In this document: in pieces, positions 1-10,084 of the stretch | Layout of the letters: each line of letters opens with the position of its first letter | How positions within the stretch are numbered: position 1 is the first letter of the stretch | Source: Caryophanales bacterium UBA6768 | Lineage (GTDB): Bacteria; Bacillota; Bacilli; Bacillales_D; Amphibacillaceae | NCBI GenBank assembly: GCA_002453315.1 | Contig: DKGO01000082.1 | Span: forward strand, 1 to 64,000 | Direction: 5' to 3' | DNA length: 64,000 nucleotides | The notes under the pieces: model-generated | What the model was told of the DNA's origin: nothing | Seen by the model: only the letters and a program-made list of their open reading frames with translations | Database searches by the model: none | Program-made: the position numbers and the translations under genes

Positions 1-958
1 AATCAATTCCGAATAGTTGTGCTGTAAAGATGGCCCCAATGGATAGATATAAGGAAGTACCATCCATATTGACCGTCGCACCTAATGGTAATACGAAACT
101 GGTTACTTTCGGAGAAACATTCAATTTATCTTCTGTTTGTTTAATCGTGACGGGTAATGTTCCAGCACTACTTTGCGTACTAAACGCCACGATTGTTGCC
201 GGCATGATGCCTTTAAAAAATTCTATTGGGCTCATATTGCCAAGTTTTTTAACTGATATAGAATAAATAACGGCCATGTGCAAAATACACCCGATGGCTA
301 CAGCTAAAATCAATTTCATTAATGGTAATAAAATAGCTAACCCATATTCACCAACGATTGGTGCTAATAAACCAAACACACCAATAGGAACAAGCTTCAT
401 AATAATACCCGTTATTTTATACATAACCTCAGCTAAGCCATTAAAGAAATTTAACACTGGTGTAGCCTTTTCACCGACAAGTGTTATTCCAATTCCGATA
501 AAAATCGCAAAGAATATGATCTGTAAAAATTCCGCGCTTGTTAATGCTTCCATTGGGTTTGTCGGGATAATATTTAGTAAAATTTGAATAATCCCTTCCG
601 TCTCATTTGCTTCGGGAACATCCCCTGAAATTGCCGAAGGGTCAATCCCTTTCCCCGGTGAAAATAAAAATCCAAACCCTAATCCGATTAATACCGCAAA
701 TAGAGTGGTAATAATATAATAGCTAACTGTTTTGCCGCCTAGTCTTCCTAACGACTTGACATCTCCCAAACTAGCACTACCAGCAATTAAACTTGATAAA
801 ATTAAAGGCACGATAATGAATTTAATAAGACGTAAGAATAAATCCCCCAAAGGTTGTACCACTTCCGCTTTAGTCCCAAAAATTACCCCTACTAAAATAG
901 CAAGTACAAAGGCGATTGAAATTTGTGTTAGTAATCCAATTTTTTTCCTTTCTGCCAT
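1..958 (-). CDS. Dicarboxylate/amino acid:cation symporter (DAACS family), C-terminus outside the window
   Basis: Reading the minus strand from the ATG at 956-958 gives about 319 codons with no stop, so the 3' end lies beyond base 1. A GGAGGAAAA-type ribosome binding site lies just upstream. The protein has several hydrophobic segments. Near the window edge it contains the serine-rich stretch AFSTQSSAGTLPVTIK, the re-entrant-loop signature of the GltP/GltT/DctA/TcyP family of sodium- or proton-coupled carriers. It should sit in the membrane and import glutamate, aspartate, C4-dicarboxylates or cystine. The sequence seen does not settle the substrate. It is divergent from the next gene, with a 370 bp gap between them. 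Confidence 0.93.
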   Translation of the reverse strand, partial: MAERKKIGLLTQISIAFVLAILVGVIFGTKAEVVQPLGDLFLRLIKFIIVPLILSSLIAGSASLGDVKSLGRLGGKTVSYYIITTLFAVLIGLGFGFLFSPGKGIDPSAISGDVPEANETEGIIQILLNIIPTNPMEALTSAEFLQIIFFAIFIGIGITLVGEKATPVLNFFNGLAEVMYKITGIIMKLVPIGVFGLLAPIVGEYGLAILLPLMKLILAVAIGCILHMAVIYSISVKKLGNMSPIEFFKGIMPATIVAFSTQSSAGTLPVTIKQTEDKLNVSPKVTSFVLPLGATVNMDGTSLYLSIGAIFTAQLFGID

Positions 959-1328
959 TTCGTTTTTCCTCCTTTCTTCCATGATTAATTAACTGTAAAA
1001 ACTTTCATTCTAAATAGCCTTCTACGGTCAATCATTTATGCTGGCAACCTTTGTTTAAAATAGTTTTCCATCTCACCTCTTTCTTCATTTAATGCGAAAT
1101 TGGTAACATTAAAATACTTTAACAGCATAGACTTTTTACTATGATTTCATTGCTTTGTTATGATTCCATCGTTTTTAATAGTAATATACTTTATGAGTTG
1201 TCTAAATAAAATATGATTAATCTACATAAGAGGGATGAAAATCAAGATGGCATTAGATAGCCATATTAATTTTTTGTTATAATAGTAAAAGTTTCATTTA
1301 TTTTTTACACATAGAAAGAAGGAAAAAG
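959..1328. other. Divergent intergenic region between symporter and YeiH-like gene
   Basis: This is 370 bp of AT-rich DNA without a credible gene. It must hold the promoters of both flanking genes. A TATAAT at 1278-1283 on the plus strand could be the -10 of the YeiH-like gene, but no good -35 sits 17 bp before it. I saw no riboswitch or strong hairpin. Confidence 0.5.
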
Positions 1329-2486
1329 ATGAGCAATGACAATGACAAAAAAAGATTACAACAAGCTTGGGATTTGCTTCCTGGACTAATCCTTTGTTTT
1401 ATCGTCATTTTAATTGGTATATATGGGGCTGAACTAATCGGATTTACCTTAATTAAAAGTGGTTTACTTTCCCCCGAAAGTAAGACACCTGTTTCAAGTA
1501 TATTTATTGCCATCCTTATTGGAATTTTAATTCGAAATACGATAGGGTTAACATCAATTTTTTCCGCTGGTATTTCATTTTCAGTAAAATATGCACTAAG
1601 AGCCGGTATCGTTTTACTCGGATTACGATTAAGTTTATTAGAAGCATTAAAACTAGGGGCAATTGGGATTCCCTTAATTGTTGCATGTATTTCATCTGGG
1701 TTGTTCTTAACACTTTACTTAACAAGAAAAATGAATCAATCAACTCGGTTAGGTACATTAATTGCCTGTGGAACTGGGATTTGTGGTGTAACAGCCATTA
1801 TGGCGACAGCCCCCGTGATAGAAGCAAAAGAAAATGAAATTTCTTACGCAGTAGCAAATATTACCATCTTCGGTTTAACCGGAATGGTCTTATATCCATT
1901 TTTAGGTCATTTTCTATTCTCGGGAGATTCTGTTCAAGCGGGGTTATTTCTTGGAACTGCTATTCATGATACGGCCCAGGTGACCGGTTCGGCTTTAATT
2001 TATCAGCAGTTTTTTGATATGAAAGAGGTTGTCGACGTAGCAACAGTAACGAAGTTAACGAGAAATTTATTTATCATCTTAATGATCCCGTTTGTTTCTT
2101 ATTTATATTTCAGAGATTCCCAACAAGAATTAACGAATGAAAAAAAAGAATTGCCCAAATGGTATACGTTTATTCCTTTATTTGTTATTGGATTTTTGCT
2201 TTTTGCATTTTTGAGAACGATTGGGGATGCAACATTGGAAAACAGTGGGGCTGCTTTTTGGCTTTTAAAAGAAAATACATGGGAAAATTTTTATACAACA
2301 GCTAGTTCCTTTGGAACAACGTATTTGTTGGGGATGGCTATGGCAGGGGTTGGATTGTCAACGGACTTCAAGAAATTTAAAGGAATTGGGATGAAACCAT
2401 TTTATATTGGCTTTATTGCTGCTCTTTCTGTCGGTTTAGTGAGCATGACTGCTATTACATTATTTGGCAGTCTAATTGATTTATAA
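1329..2486 (+). CDS. YeiH/UPF0324 family putative sulfate-exporter-type membrane protein
   Basis: The 385-residue protein has about ten hydrophobic segments. In the middle it carries the family hallmark region GTGICGVTAIMATAPVIEA followed by KENEISYAVANITIFG, and GTAIHDTAQVTGSA further on. It belongs to the Cons_hypoth698/UPF0324 family (E. coli YeiH), whose members are annotated as putative sulfate exporters; the true substrate is not established. The start follows AGAAGGAAAA with normal spacing. The gene stands alone. No terminator hairpin directly follows it, and the next 470 bp hold only structured non-coding DNA. Confidence 0.9.
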   Translation: MSNDNDKKRLQQAWDLLPGLILCFIVILIGIYGAELIGFTLIKSGLLSPESKTPVSSIFIAILIGILIRNTIGLTSIFSAGISFSVKYALRAGIVLLGLRLSLLEALKLGAIGIPLIVACISSGLFLTLYLTRKMNQSTRLGTLIACGTGICGVTAIMATAPVIEAKENEISYAVANITIFGLTGMVLYPFLGHFLFSGDSVQAGLFLGTAIHDTAQVTGSALIYQQFFDMKEVVDVATVTKLTRNLFIILMIPFVSYLYFRDSQQELTNEKKELPKWYTFIPLFVIGFLLFAFLRTIGDATLENSGAAFWLLKENTWENFYTTASSFGTTYLLGMAMAGVGLSTDFKKFKGIGMKPFYIGFIAALSVGLVSMTAITLFGSLIDL

Positions 2487-2736
2487 CATAATCAAGGGTA
2501 ATAATGTTAATCGGTTGTTGAATCAATTTCATAATTACTCATTTAAAAAGTCACACTTTAACAGAATTCTTCAAAGTAAATTTAAAAATTGTACTTTTCT
2601 ATGTTAACCGGCTTTATTATTAGGCAACTTGCTTCAGGGCTTCTGGTGGACTTAACCTTAATTTTTTGCACACTGTTAGATAAAAATATCCAAGTCAATA
2701 GCTGAAATGATGGCATCATATTTTTAGGTTGCATGT

Positions 2737-2806
2737 CGTATAATGATGGTCATAGGAGGTATTCCTCCAATCTTTTTAGATAGTATGATCTAACTACCAT
2801 TATACG
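2737..2806. repeat. Nested inverted repeat forming a possible three-way junction
   Basis: The outer arms CGTATAATGATGGT (2737-2750) and ACCATTATACG (2796-2806) are complementary except for a three-base insertion. Between them lie two perfect small hairpins: GGAGG-TATT-CCTCC (2755-2768) and TTAGAT-AGTATG-ATCTAA (2776-2793). A run of six T follows at 2827-2832. This could be a structured RNA or a palindromic element. No promoter was identified. Confidence 0.5.
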
Positions 2807-2890
2807 GAATTTGGGGAGGCACTTCCTTTTTTAATGTTTTAAGCCGTTGCTACGTAAGGGTCCAGAATTATGAAATTCACTTAATTGAAT

Positions 2891-2924
2891 AAAAAATAAC
2901 CATTTTATTTAATGGTTATTTTTT
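2891..2924. terminator. Bidirectional rho-independent terminator
   Basis: AAAAAATAACCATT (2891-2904) and AATGGTTATTTTTT (2911-2924) form a 14 bp stem with a six-base loop, flanked by A and T runs on the two strands. It lies 32 bp past the stop codon of the minus-strand YheO-like regulator and most likely ends the tpl-regulator transcript. Confidence 0.8.
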
Positions 2925-2955
2925 ATCTTCACCTTATGAATAGTTGCCACTTTCA

Positions 2956-3576
2956 CTATTCCACTTCCTTCAAGTAATTGTAAATAGTATAACGGGAAAC
3001 ATTCATTTTTTCCGCTATAATTGGAATGCTTTTATGAATAGAAAAGGCACCGTTTTCATTTAAATAGCGAATCATTTCAACCCTTTCTTTTTTCCTCATA
3101 AATGGCAATGGTTTACCAACATAATCTATGGCGTTATTAAATAGTTTAGAGAGTTTTTTCTCCAAATTAACATCTTTATCGATTACCTCATCAATAGAAT
3201 CGCCCACTCGAATTAAATCACCAACTACATTATGAACAATTTGCATATTGGTATAATCATAATTAATCCCAAATGCGTAGTGATAATTATCCCCTTTTAC
3301 ATGGAAAGTAGAACTTTTTATTAAATGATTATTTTTAGTTTTACCTTTGTGGTTGACTAAGTCAGACCCTTTAAAAAATGAATCGATATCTTTCGTACCT
3401 AGAATGTCTAATTTCCCACCAACTTCTCTTTCCGTAACATGTTTATTTGTAATGTATAAAATGGAAGATTCGTAATTTGTCATATCATGTATAACAACTT
3501 CACAGTTATTGCCAAACATGACAGACAATCCATCCGCCACCCGTTTTAAAAAATCCAATACATTTTCAGCTTCCAC
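2956..3576 (-). CDS. YheO-like PAS/HTH transcriptional regulator
   Basis: The 206-residue protein has an N-terminal YheO-type PAS domain (about residues 5-120, including EVVIHDM and the GKLDILGT stretch). A C-terminal helix-turn-helix (about 160-206) ends in SIPIIAEKMNVSRYTIYNYLKEVE, the HTH_22 arrangement. Proteins of this family regulate amino-acid catabolic genes in other bacteria, with small molecules sensed by the PAS domain. A GTG start at 3576 follows GGGGGATTTGAA. It lies 150 bp downstream of the tyrosine phenol-lyase gene on the same strand, with no terminator seen between them, so it probably controls that gene. This link is inferred from position. Confidence 0.85.
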   Translation of the reverse strand: MEAENVLDFLKRVADGLSVMFGNNCEVVIHDMTNYESSILYITNKHVTEREVGGKLDILGTKDIDSFFKGSDLVNHKGKTKNNHLIKSSTFHVKGDNYHYAFGINYDYTNMQIVHNVVGDLIRVGDSIDEVIDKDVNLEKKLSKLFNNAIDYVGKPLPFMRKKERVEMIRYLNENGAFSIHKSIPIIAEKMNVSRYTIYNYLKEVE

Positions 3577-3726
3577 TTCAAATCCCCCACTCTGATTCTA
3601 CATCTTTATACATAAGATAGCATAAATAAAGCCAAAATGGTATTAATTTCTGACAAAATATTGACAAAAACGCTCTTTTATACAATATAAACGTAACTAT
3701 TGGGAATTTTTGAATATATTGCATGA

Positions 3727-5121
<1,395 letters not shown>

Positions 5122-5333
5122 CTATTCCTTATTAATAAAAATATAGCACAAAGATTTAGATAGTTCAACATTATGTTAGATTTACTCATGTATTTAAACA
5201 AATAGTTGTTTTAATTTAATTAATTTATAGGTTAATAACCAAATTGATGTCCATCTAGACGTTTAAACAACCTATAAACAGAGACCTACATATATTATTA
5301 CTGTATTAAATATATAAAAAGGGGCTGCATATT

Positions 5334-5897
5334 ATGAGTTGTGGAACTGCTGGTCAATGTGGACCATCAAGAGGGGGAGTTGGAAGTGGTTGTGTCAAAG
5401 ATACACTACGTAAAATTATTGAAGCACAAAACAAAATAACTAGTCCGGCTTCTGTCAACTGTCCGACAAGTTGTGAAAATGCAATTGATGAACTTTTGTC
5501 ACCAAGTAGAAGAAATAATCGACCACGTTATACAACGATTCCAATCACATTAATTAATAGCTGTGGAAAACCTTTTATCGGTTCAGGAATCGTTAATCGG
5601 GCACCAAATGGAGAGCGTCGTGACTACTTTAAGTGTATCGAATCTCCAGTTTTTAAAGTAAGAGGATTTACAAATAGAGCCGAAACGTGTGTTAGTCTAG
5701 AATTACTACTTCCTGTACACCATCATAGAGAAGGAGATCAACAAGAATATCACGTATCTGACTGTGGCACAACAACATGTGACTTCTTTAAACATCACGT
5801 TCATAACTTTCAATCAACTGGTATTTGTATCAATGTAGATGTAAATTGCTTCTGTGGTATTGCTTGTTTAGATCCGATTACTCCACTTCCTCTGTAA
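5334..5897 (+). CDS. cotZ: Spore coat protein, CotY/CotZ family
   Basis: The 187-residue protein is cysteine-rich. It begins MSCGTAGQCG and contains NCPTSCENAIDELL, a C-terminal cysteine-rich stretch with DCGTTTCDFFKHHVHNF, and FCGIACLDPITPLPL at the end. These are features of the CotY/CotZ/ExsY proteins, which form disulfide-linked layers of the outer spore crust or exosporium. It should be made in the mother cell late in sporulation. The ATG follows AAAAGGGG. A clear terminator at 5906-5937 closes a single-gene unit. Assignment to CotZ rather than CotY is not certain. Confidence 0.88.
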   Translation: MSCGTAGQCGPSRGGVGSGCVKDTLRKIIEAQNKITSPASVNCPTSCENAIDELLSPSRRNNRPRYTTIPITLINSCGKPFIGSGIVNRAPNGERRDYFKCIESPVFKVRGFTNRAETCVSLELLLPVHHHREGDQQEYHVSDCGTTTCDFFKHHVHNFQSTGICINVDVNCFCGIACLDPITPLPL

Positions 5898-5905
5898 CCT
5901 TAGTC

Positions 5906-5937
5906 AAAAACTGCACTTTAATTAGTGCAGTTTTTTT
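5906..5937 (+). terminator. Terminator after the coat-protein gene
   Basis: CTGCACT (5911-5917) and AGTGCAG (5924-5930) form a stem extended by A/T pairs, followed by seven T (5931-5937), nine bases past the stop codon. Confidence 0.85.
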
Positions 5938-6023
5938 GTGCTTATCATGGAAGCATCTTTATATACAAATTGAATAGATTCACTTACAATGATGGAGAAA
6001 ATATGTAGTGGGAGGATTTTTGC

Positions 6024-6356
6024 ATGACTTTTACACCGTTAAAAACAATGGAGGAAATAGACAAGCTACTTCAGGATAATCAGTTAACCTTTTTATATGT
6101 CACACAACCGAATTGTAGTGTTTGCCAAGGGTTAGAACCACAACTAATCCCCCTGTTTGACAAATATCCCGCTATTCAAACAGGACGAATTGATGTTAGT
6201 GACATTCCCGAAATAGCTGGAAAGCTTAATATTTTTACAGCACCTGTTGCGCTTCTATTTGTTGATGGGAATGAATATATTCGTAAAGCACGATTTGTTC
6301 CTATTGCAGAATTAGATAGGGACATAGAACGGATATATAACCACCTTGTTGAATGA
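6024..6356 (+). CDS. Small thioredoxin-family protein
   Basis: The 110-residue protein has a thioredoxin fold. A beta strand (TFLYVTQPN) leads into the active-site motif CSVC near residues 32-35. The cis-proline region is FTAPVALLF, where thioredoxins have a TP pair and this one has AP, as in YtpP-like relatives. It is cytosolic, without a signal peptide, and probably acts in thiol-disulfide exchange. GGGAGGA lies seven bases before the ATG. It faces the CoA-disulfide-reductase-like gene with only 13 bp between their stop codons, so the two are convergent. Confidence 0.85.
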   Translation: MTFTPLKTMEEIDKLLQDNQLTFLYVTQPNCSVCQGLEPQLIPLFDKYPAIQTGRIDVSDIPEIAGKLNIFTAPVALLFVDGNEYIRKARFVPIAELDRDIERIYNHLVE

Positions 6357-6369
6357 ACCAATAATTTAA

Positions 6370-7707
6370 TTATTTCGCTTTTTTTGCCATTTGTTGCAAT
6401 GGATCCCAGACACCATTATATGGGGGAGAATAGGCCAAATCTAAATCTAATAATTGTTTCACCTTCATTTGGTGGTAAAGGGCAGTAGCAATGACATCAA
6501 TTCGTTTGTCTACACCTTTTTCACCGATTATTTGCACCCCTAATATTATTTTAGAATGTTGATGGTATACCATTTTTATGTGTAAAGTTTCTGCCCCGGG
6601 ATAATATCCGGCATGGGATTTAGCCTTAGACATTAAAATTTCATATGGAATATTTAAATGTTGTGCTTCCTTTTCTATCAATCCTGTACGACCCAAGGTT
6701 AAATTAAAAAACTTAATAATTGATGTACCAACAATACCTTTAAAGTCAATTTGATTCCCAGCCATATTTGCTCCGGCAATTCTTCCTTGTTTATTCGCAG
6801 TTGTTCCTAACGGAATATGATCATCTAATTGTTTAACGATATGATATTGTGTCGCACAATCACCAGCAGCATAAATTCCTTCTATATTTGTTTCCATATA
6901 TTTATTAACATAAATTGCCCCTTGTTTATTTCGACGAATCGGTGTTTTTTCTAAAAAGGTCGTGTTTGGCTGAACCCCGACACTTAATAATACGAGATCA
7001 GTTTCATAGGTCTTCTGATCCGTTCTAACAGAGATAACTTTCCCCAGGGCATTACCGTCGAATCCTGTCACAGATTCCTTCAAACGTAAATTGATACCAT
7101 TTCTTTTTGCTTCCTCCCCAATATATATTGCCATATCTTCATCAAATATATTAGCGACTTGGTTCCCACGTTGAATGAGTGCCACTTTTTTTCCGAGTGA
7201 AACAAAACTCTCTGCCATCTCTAGACCTACATAACCGCCTCCGACAACGGTTACATTGGAAATAGTCTCATTTAAATCTGCAATAAGGGCCTTTGTATCA
7301 GCAATTGTTTTCATTGTGTGAATGCCGTGTAAATGAACCCCTTCCCATTTGGGCACGACTGGATCAGTTCCTGATGCAATAAGGAGCCGATCATAAACTA
7401 TGTGAAATTGTTCATCTGTTTCCGTATTTACCCCAAAAACAATCCTTTCATCTACATCAATATCAATGACTTCCGTATACGTTCTTGCATCAATATTATA
7501 TTTTTCTCTAAAGGTCTTAATCGTACGAGCAATTAATTTGTCAGTCGAGGGAATTAATTCACTGACAACATAGGGTAACCCACACTGTCCATATGAATAT
7601 ACATCGCCACGTTCCAGTACAGTGATCTCAGCCGCCTTGTCTGTCCTTGTGATTTCCATTGCCGCACTCATTCCAGCGGCAACTCCACCAATAATGACAT
7701 AATTCAT
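6370..7707 (-). CDS. cdr: CoA-disulfide reductase / NADH-oxidase-type flavoprotein
   Basis: The 445-residue enzyme starts at an ATG (7707) preceded by GGAGGGTTAATTATC; an in-frame ATG 51 bases upstream has no such site. It has an FAD-binding GGVAAGMSAA at residues 7-16 and a single redox cysteine in YGQCGLPY (Cys42), the pattern of CoA-disulfide reductases. An NAD-binding GGGYVGLE lies near 156-163 and the FAD motif AAGDCA near 280. The C-terminal dimerisation domain contains AYSPPYNG. The likely reaction is NAD(P)H-dependent reduction of CoA disulfide in the cytosol; NADH oxidase or persulfide reductase activity is possible. It lies 57 bp downstream of the permease gene on the same strand. 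Confidence 0.85.
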   Translation of the reverse strand: MNYVIIGGVAAGMSAAMEITRTDKAAEITVLERGDVYSYGQCGLPYVVSELIPSTDKLIARTIKTFREKYNIDARTYTEVIDIDVDERIVFGVNTETDEQFHIVYDRLLIASGTDPVVPKWEGVHLHGIHTMKTIADTKALIADLNETISNVTVVGGGYVGLEMAESFVSLGKKVALIQRGNQVANIFDEDMAIYIGEEAKRNGINLRLKESVTGFDGNALGKVISVRTDQKTYETDLVLLSVGVQPNTTFLEKTPIRRNKQGAIYVNKYMETNIEGIYAAGDCATQYHIVKQLDDHIPLGTTANKQGRIAGANMAGNQIDFKGIVGTSIIKFFNLTLGRTGLIEKEAQHLNIPYEILMSKAKSHAGYYPGAETLHIKMVYHQHSKIILGVQIIGEKGVDKRIDVIATALYHQMKVKQLLDLDLAYSPPYNGVWDPLQQMAKKAK

Positions 7708-7764
7708 GATAATTAACCCTCCAAAAAATAATAGTTTATTTAAAAATCCCATCATCATCCATTA

Positions 7765-9060
7765 TTAATTCCCTAAACGATCCCAACGTATGAAATTTTC
7801 AATCACCAATGCTAACATTATCCCCATTAACAAACCATTACTTAAAAAAGGACGAATGAAGGATGGGATTGATTCAAAATAAGTGGGTGGGAATGTCATA
7901 ATGATAATCCCAATAAATAAGGGAATGGCAATACGGTACACATTCATCGCATTTAAATGTACATTTTTTAAAAAACTATATGATGATGTAAACATTTGTA
8001 AATAAGCAACAAACAAAACAGCACTTCCAATACTTAAAGGAATAGAGGCAAAAAATTCACTAATTGGTTGAAAAATGCCTAACAAGAAGAACATAAAGCT
8101 GCCAATAAAAAATGGCATCCTGTCATAAATATTCGTTTGTTGTAAAAATCCTATCGATGACACATAAGGAGCATAGGGAACTAAACCAAATAAGCCTGCA
8201 GCAATGGTGGCCAACCCCGTCAATGAAAATGACTTTGTATAATCTTTGTACGTTGTGTTAGTTTTCTCTATGTCATCTAATCCTTTTAAAGCACCAAATG
8301 TATTAGATAAATTTAATAACCCTGCTATGATGGCCGTCAAAACAATACCCGTATTCCACGTCATACTACCAAGAGGAAATAGTAACAATGATGAGCCTTC
8401 GATTTCGATTTCTTGTCCATTTCCAAAAATAATCCGATACATTATCCAACCAACAATAATGCCTATTAAAAGTGCATAATTTCGAATGATCGACTTTGAC
8501 TTTATACTAATGATCATCACGATGATGACAATGATAATAGATAACATTGATACAGGAACATTTATTTGGGCTTGATCATTTACTCCAAATGGAATATCTA
8601 ACATTCCTTTTAAAAATATTTGAAGTAGTGTGACACCAAGTAAAAACATGAACACGGCCATGACAGAAGGGTTAAATAACTTTGCTAATTGTGGCCCTAT
8701 ACCCATAACACCAACGAATATGGTAATAATGCCGGATATAATAATCCCTAATGCTAAACTTCCGCCTAACTCGTATAATGGGATCCCTTGTGCTGCACCC
8801 GTTATGACAAGTGTTAGAAAAATCCCAAGCCAGACACCTGATTGACCTTCCAATATTGGTCGACCATGACCAATTACCCCTTGTCCTAAACAGGCAAGTC
8901 CTGTAACAATAAATGATAACCGAATCGTAGAAATGGTTTCTGCTGCCCCTAATTGAAATGCTTCAGCAATTGCAATAGGGACGATGATAATATTGACAAA
9001 TATAAAGAAGAACCACTGTAATCCAGCTATCCAATGGTTTATGTTTTTCAATTCATTCAA
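7765..9060 (-). CDS. NCS2-family nucleobase permease
   Basis: The 431-residue hydrophobic protein has 12 or more membrane segments. Family features include GQGVIGHGRPILEGQSGVW near residue 60 and GLFGLVPYAPYVSSIGFLQQT near 290, which matches the conserved NCS2 region after helix 8. This is the xanthine/uracil permease superfamily, which imports purines or pyrimidines with protons. The exact substrate cannot be told; the sequence is divergent from PbuX and PyrP. No PurR box or purine riboswitch was seen in the 140 bp upstream. Confidence 0.82.
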   Translation of the reverse strand: MNELKNINHWIAGLQWFFFIFVNIIIVPIAIAEAFQLGAAETISTIRLSFIVTGLACLGQGVIGHGRPILEGQSGVWLGIFLTLVITGAAQGIPLYELGGSLALGIIISGIITIFVGVMGIGPQLAKLFNPSVMAVFMFLLGVTLLQIFLKGMLDIPFGVNDQAQINVPVSMLSIIIVIIVMIISIKSKSIIRNYALLIGIIVGWIMYRIIFGNGQEIEIEGSSLLLFPLGSMTWNTGIVLTAIIAGLLNLSNTFGALKGLDDIEKTNTTYKDYTKSFSLTGLATIAAGLFGLVPYAPYVSSIGFLQQTNIYDRMPFFIGSFMFFLLGIFQPISEFFASIPLSIGSAVLFVAYLQMFTSSYSFLKNVHLNAMNVYRIAIPLFIGIIIMTFPPTYFESIPSFIRPFLSNGLLMGIMLALVIENFIRWDRLGN

Positions 9061-9201
9061 AGATCCTACACCTACTTTTCTCTCTCTTCATTTTAACATA
9101 TATTTCACTTACACTATGCACTTCTGCCTTTAAAATATTGTGTATAGAAAATAATTAAATGTTTACAATAACATTGATATTAAATAAGGAGGAGAATTAA
9201 T

Positions 9202-9822
9202 TTGCTACAAGAACAAGGTAAAGCAAGTAGTATGGAAAATGCGACACAATTACCGCCCCAACAACAATTTGGAGGGCATGAAGTATTAGAAGCTGACGAA
9301 ACAATAGGGGCAATTGTTGGTGCGATAGAACATTTCGCCATATTTAAAGAACACATTCAGGATCAACAACTTTTATCAATTACAGAACGACAACACCAAT
9401 TTTTAACCGAAATATATAATACGATTTTGGATACATTTAAATCTGGAAAAGATCCAGCAGTTAAAACACAAACTTATGAAATGGAACAAACAGTCACCAA
9501 TACTATTTTCGGAATTCAGCCTTCTTCACCTAAAACACCTATTCAATCAATGAGTGAATTAAATGACGAATGTATTTCTAATGCTTTACTTGGTCAGTTA
9601 AAAGGAATTGCATCTCATTTAACAGTGACAGCATTAGAAGCAACGAATCCAGTATTGCGTAGAATATTTGCAGATAGTATCCCTAATGTGATTGAGATGG
9701 GCTATGAGATGTATTTATATCAAAACAAAAATCAATATTACCAAGTACCCCAATTATCTCAATCAGACATGCAATCTATCATTAATACGTATGCACCAGT
9801 TCAAGGGAATGTGGCGCATTAA
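9202..9822 (+). CDS. CotF-domain spore coat protein
   Basis: The 206-residue protein starts at a TTG preceded by AAGGAGGAG at ideal spacing; the first internal ATG (9232) has no ribosome binding site. The C-terminal half (about 110-205) carries the Coat_F domain with NDECISNALLGQLKGIASHL and ALEATNPVLRRIF. The N-terminus is Gln-rich and polar. Proteins of this family are minor spore coat components or sporulation proteins. It is a single-gene unit with a terminator after it. Confidence 0.82.
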   Translation: MLQEQGKASSMENATQLPPQQQFGGHEVLEADETIGAIVGAIEHFAIFKEHIQDQQLLSITERQHQFLTEIYNTILDTFKSGKDPAVKTQTYEMEQTVTNTIFGIQPSSPKTPIQSMSELNDECISNALLGQLKGIASHLTVTALEATNPVLRRIFADSIPNVIEMGYEMYLYQNKNQYYQVPQLSQSDMQSIINTYAPVQGNVAH

Positions 9823-9880
9823 CATTCAATTCCTGAATTTGCAAGATTTTGGTGTCAAAAACAACATTATACTCATTCAG

Positions 9881-9911
9881 AAATCACCTATTGGATCAAT
9901 AGGTGATTTTG
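9881..9911 (+). terminator. Terminator after the CotF-domain gene
   Basis: AATCACCTATT (9882-9892) and AATAGGTGATT (9898-9908) form an 11 bp stem with a five-base loop followed by a T-rich tail, about 60 bp past the stop codon. Confidence 0.8.
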
Positions 9912-10003
9912 ATTTTCCATGTATGAAATTAAATTTCAATTAATATGCTGCTAATGAAAATGAATCAATTTTTAACAAAATAATGACTAATTTGTGAATT
10001 ACA

Positions 10004-10032
10004 TTGATTTTTTATCATAAACTTAGTATAAT
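10004..10032 (+). promoter_or_regulatory. Sigma-A promoter of the LTA synthase gene
   Basis: TTGATT at 10004-10009 and TATAAT at 10027-10032 are separated by exactly 17 bp, in an AT-rich stretch. The start codon lies about 50 bp downstream. Confidence 0.75.
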
Positions 10033-10084
10033 TTAATCTTGTGTCGTTGGATTTAAGTTTTATTATTTATGAGGTGAAATGAAA

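Larger units (their letters stand above)
2487..2955. other. 470 bp gene-free stretch with nested palindromes
   Basis: No open frame here has a ribosome binding site. The stretch contains a nested inverted-repeat structure at 2737-2806 and a bidirectional terminator-like hairpin at 2891-2924. The remainder shows nothing I recognise. A decayed mobile-element or gene remnant is possible but cannot be supported by reading alone. Confidence 0.5.

Noticed and set aside
30..992. Three plus-strand frames of 78-103 codons
   Set aside because: They lie inside the minus-strand symporter gene, lack ribosome binding sites and translate to unnatural sequence.
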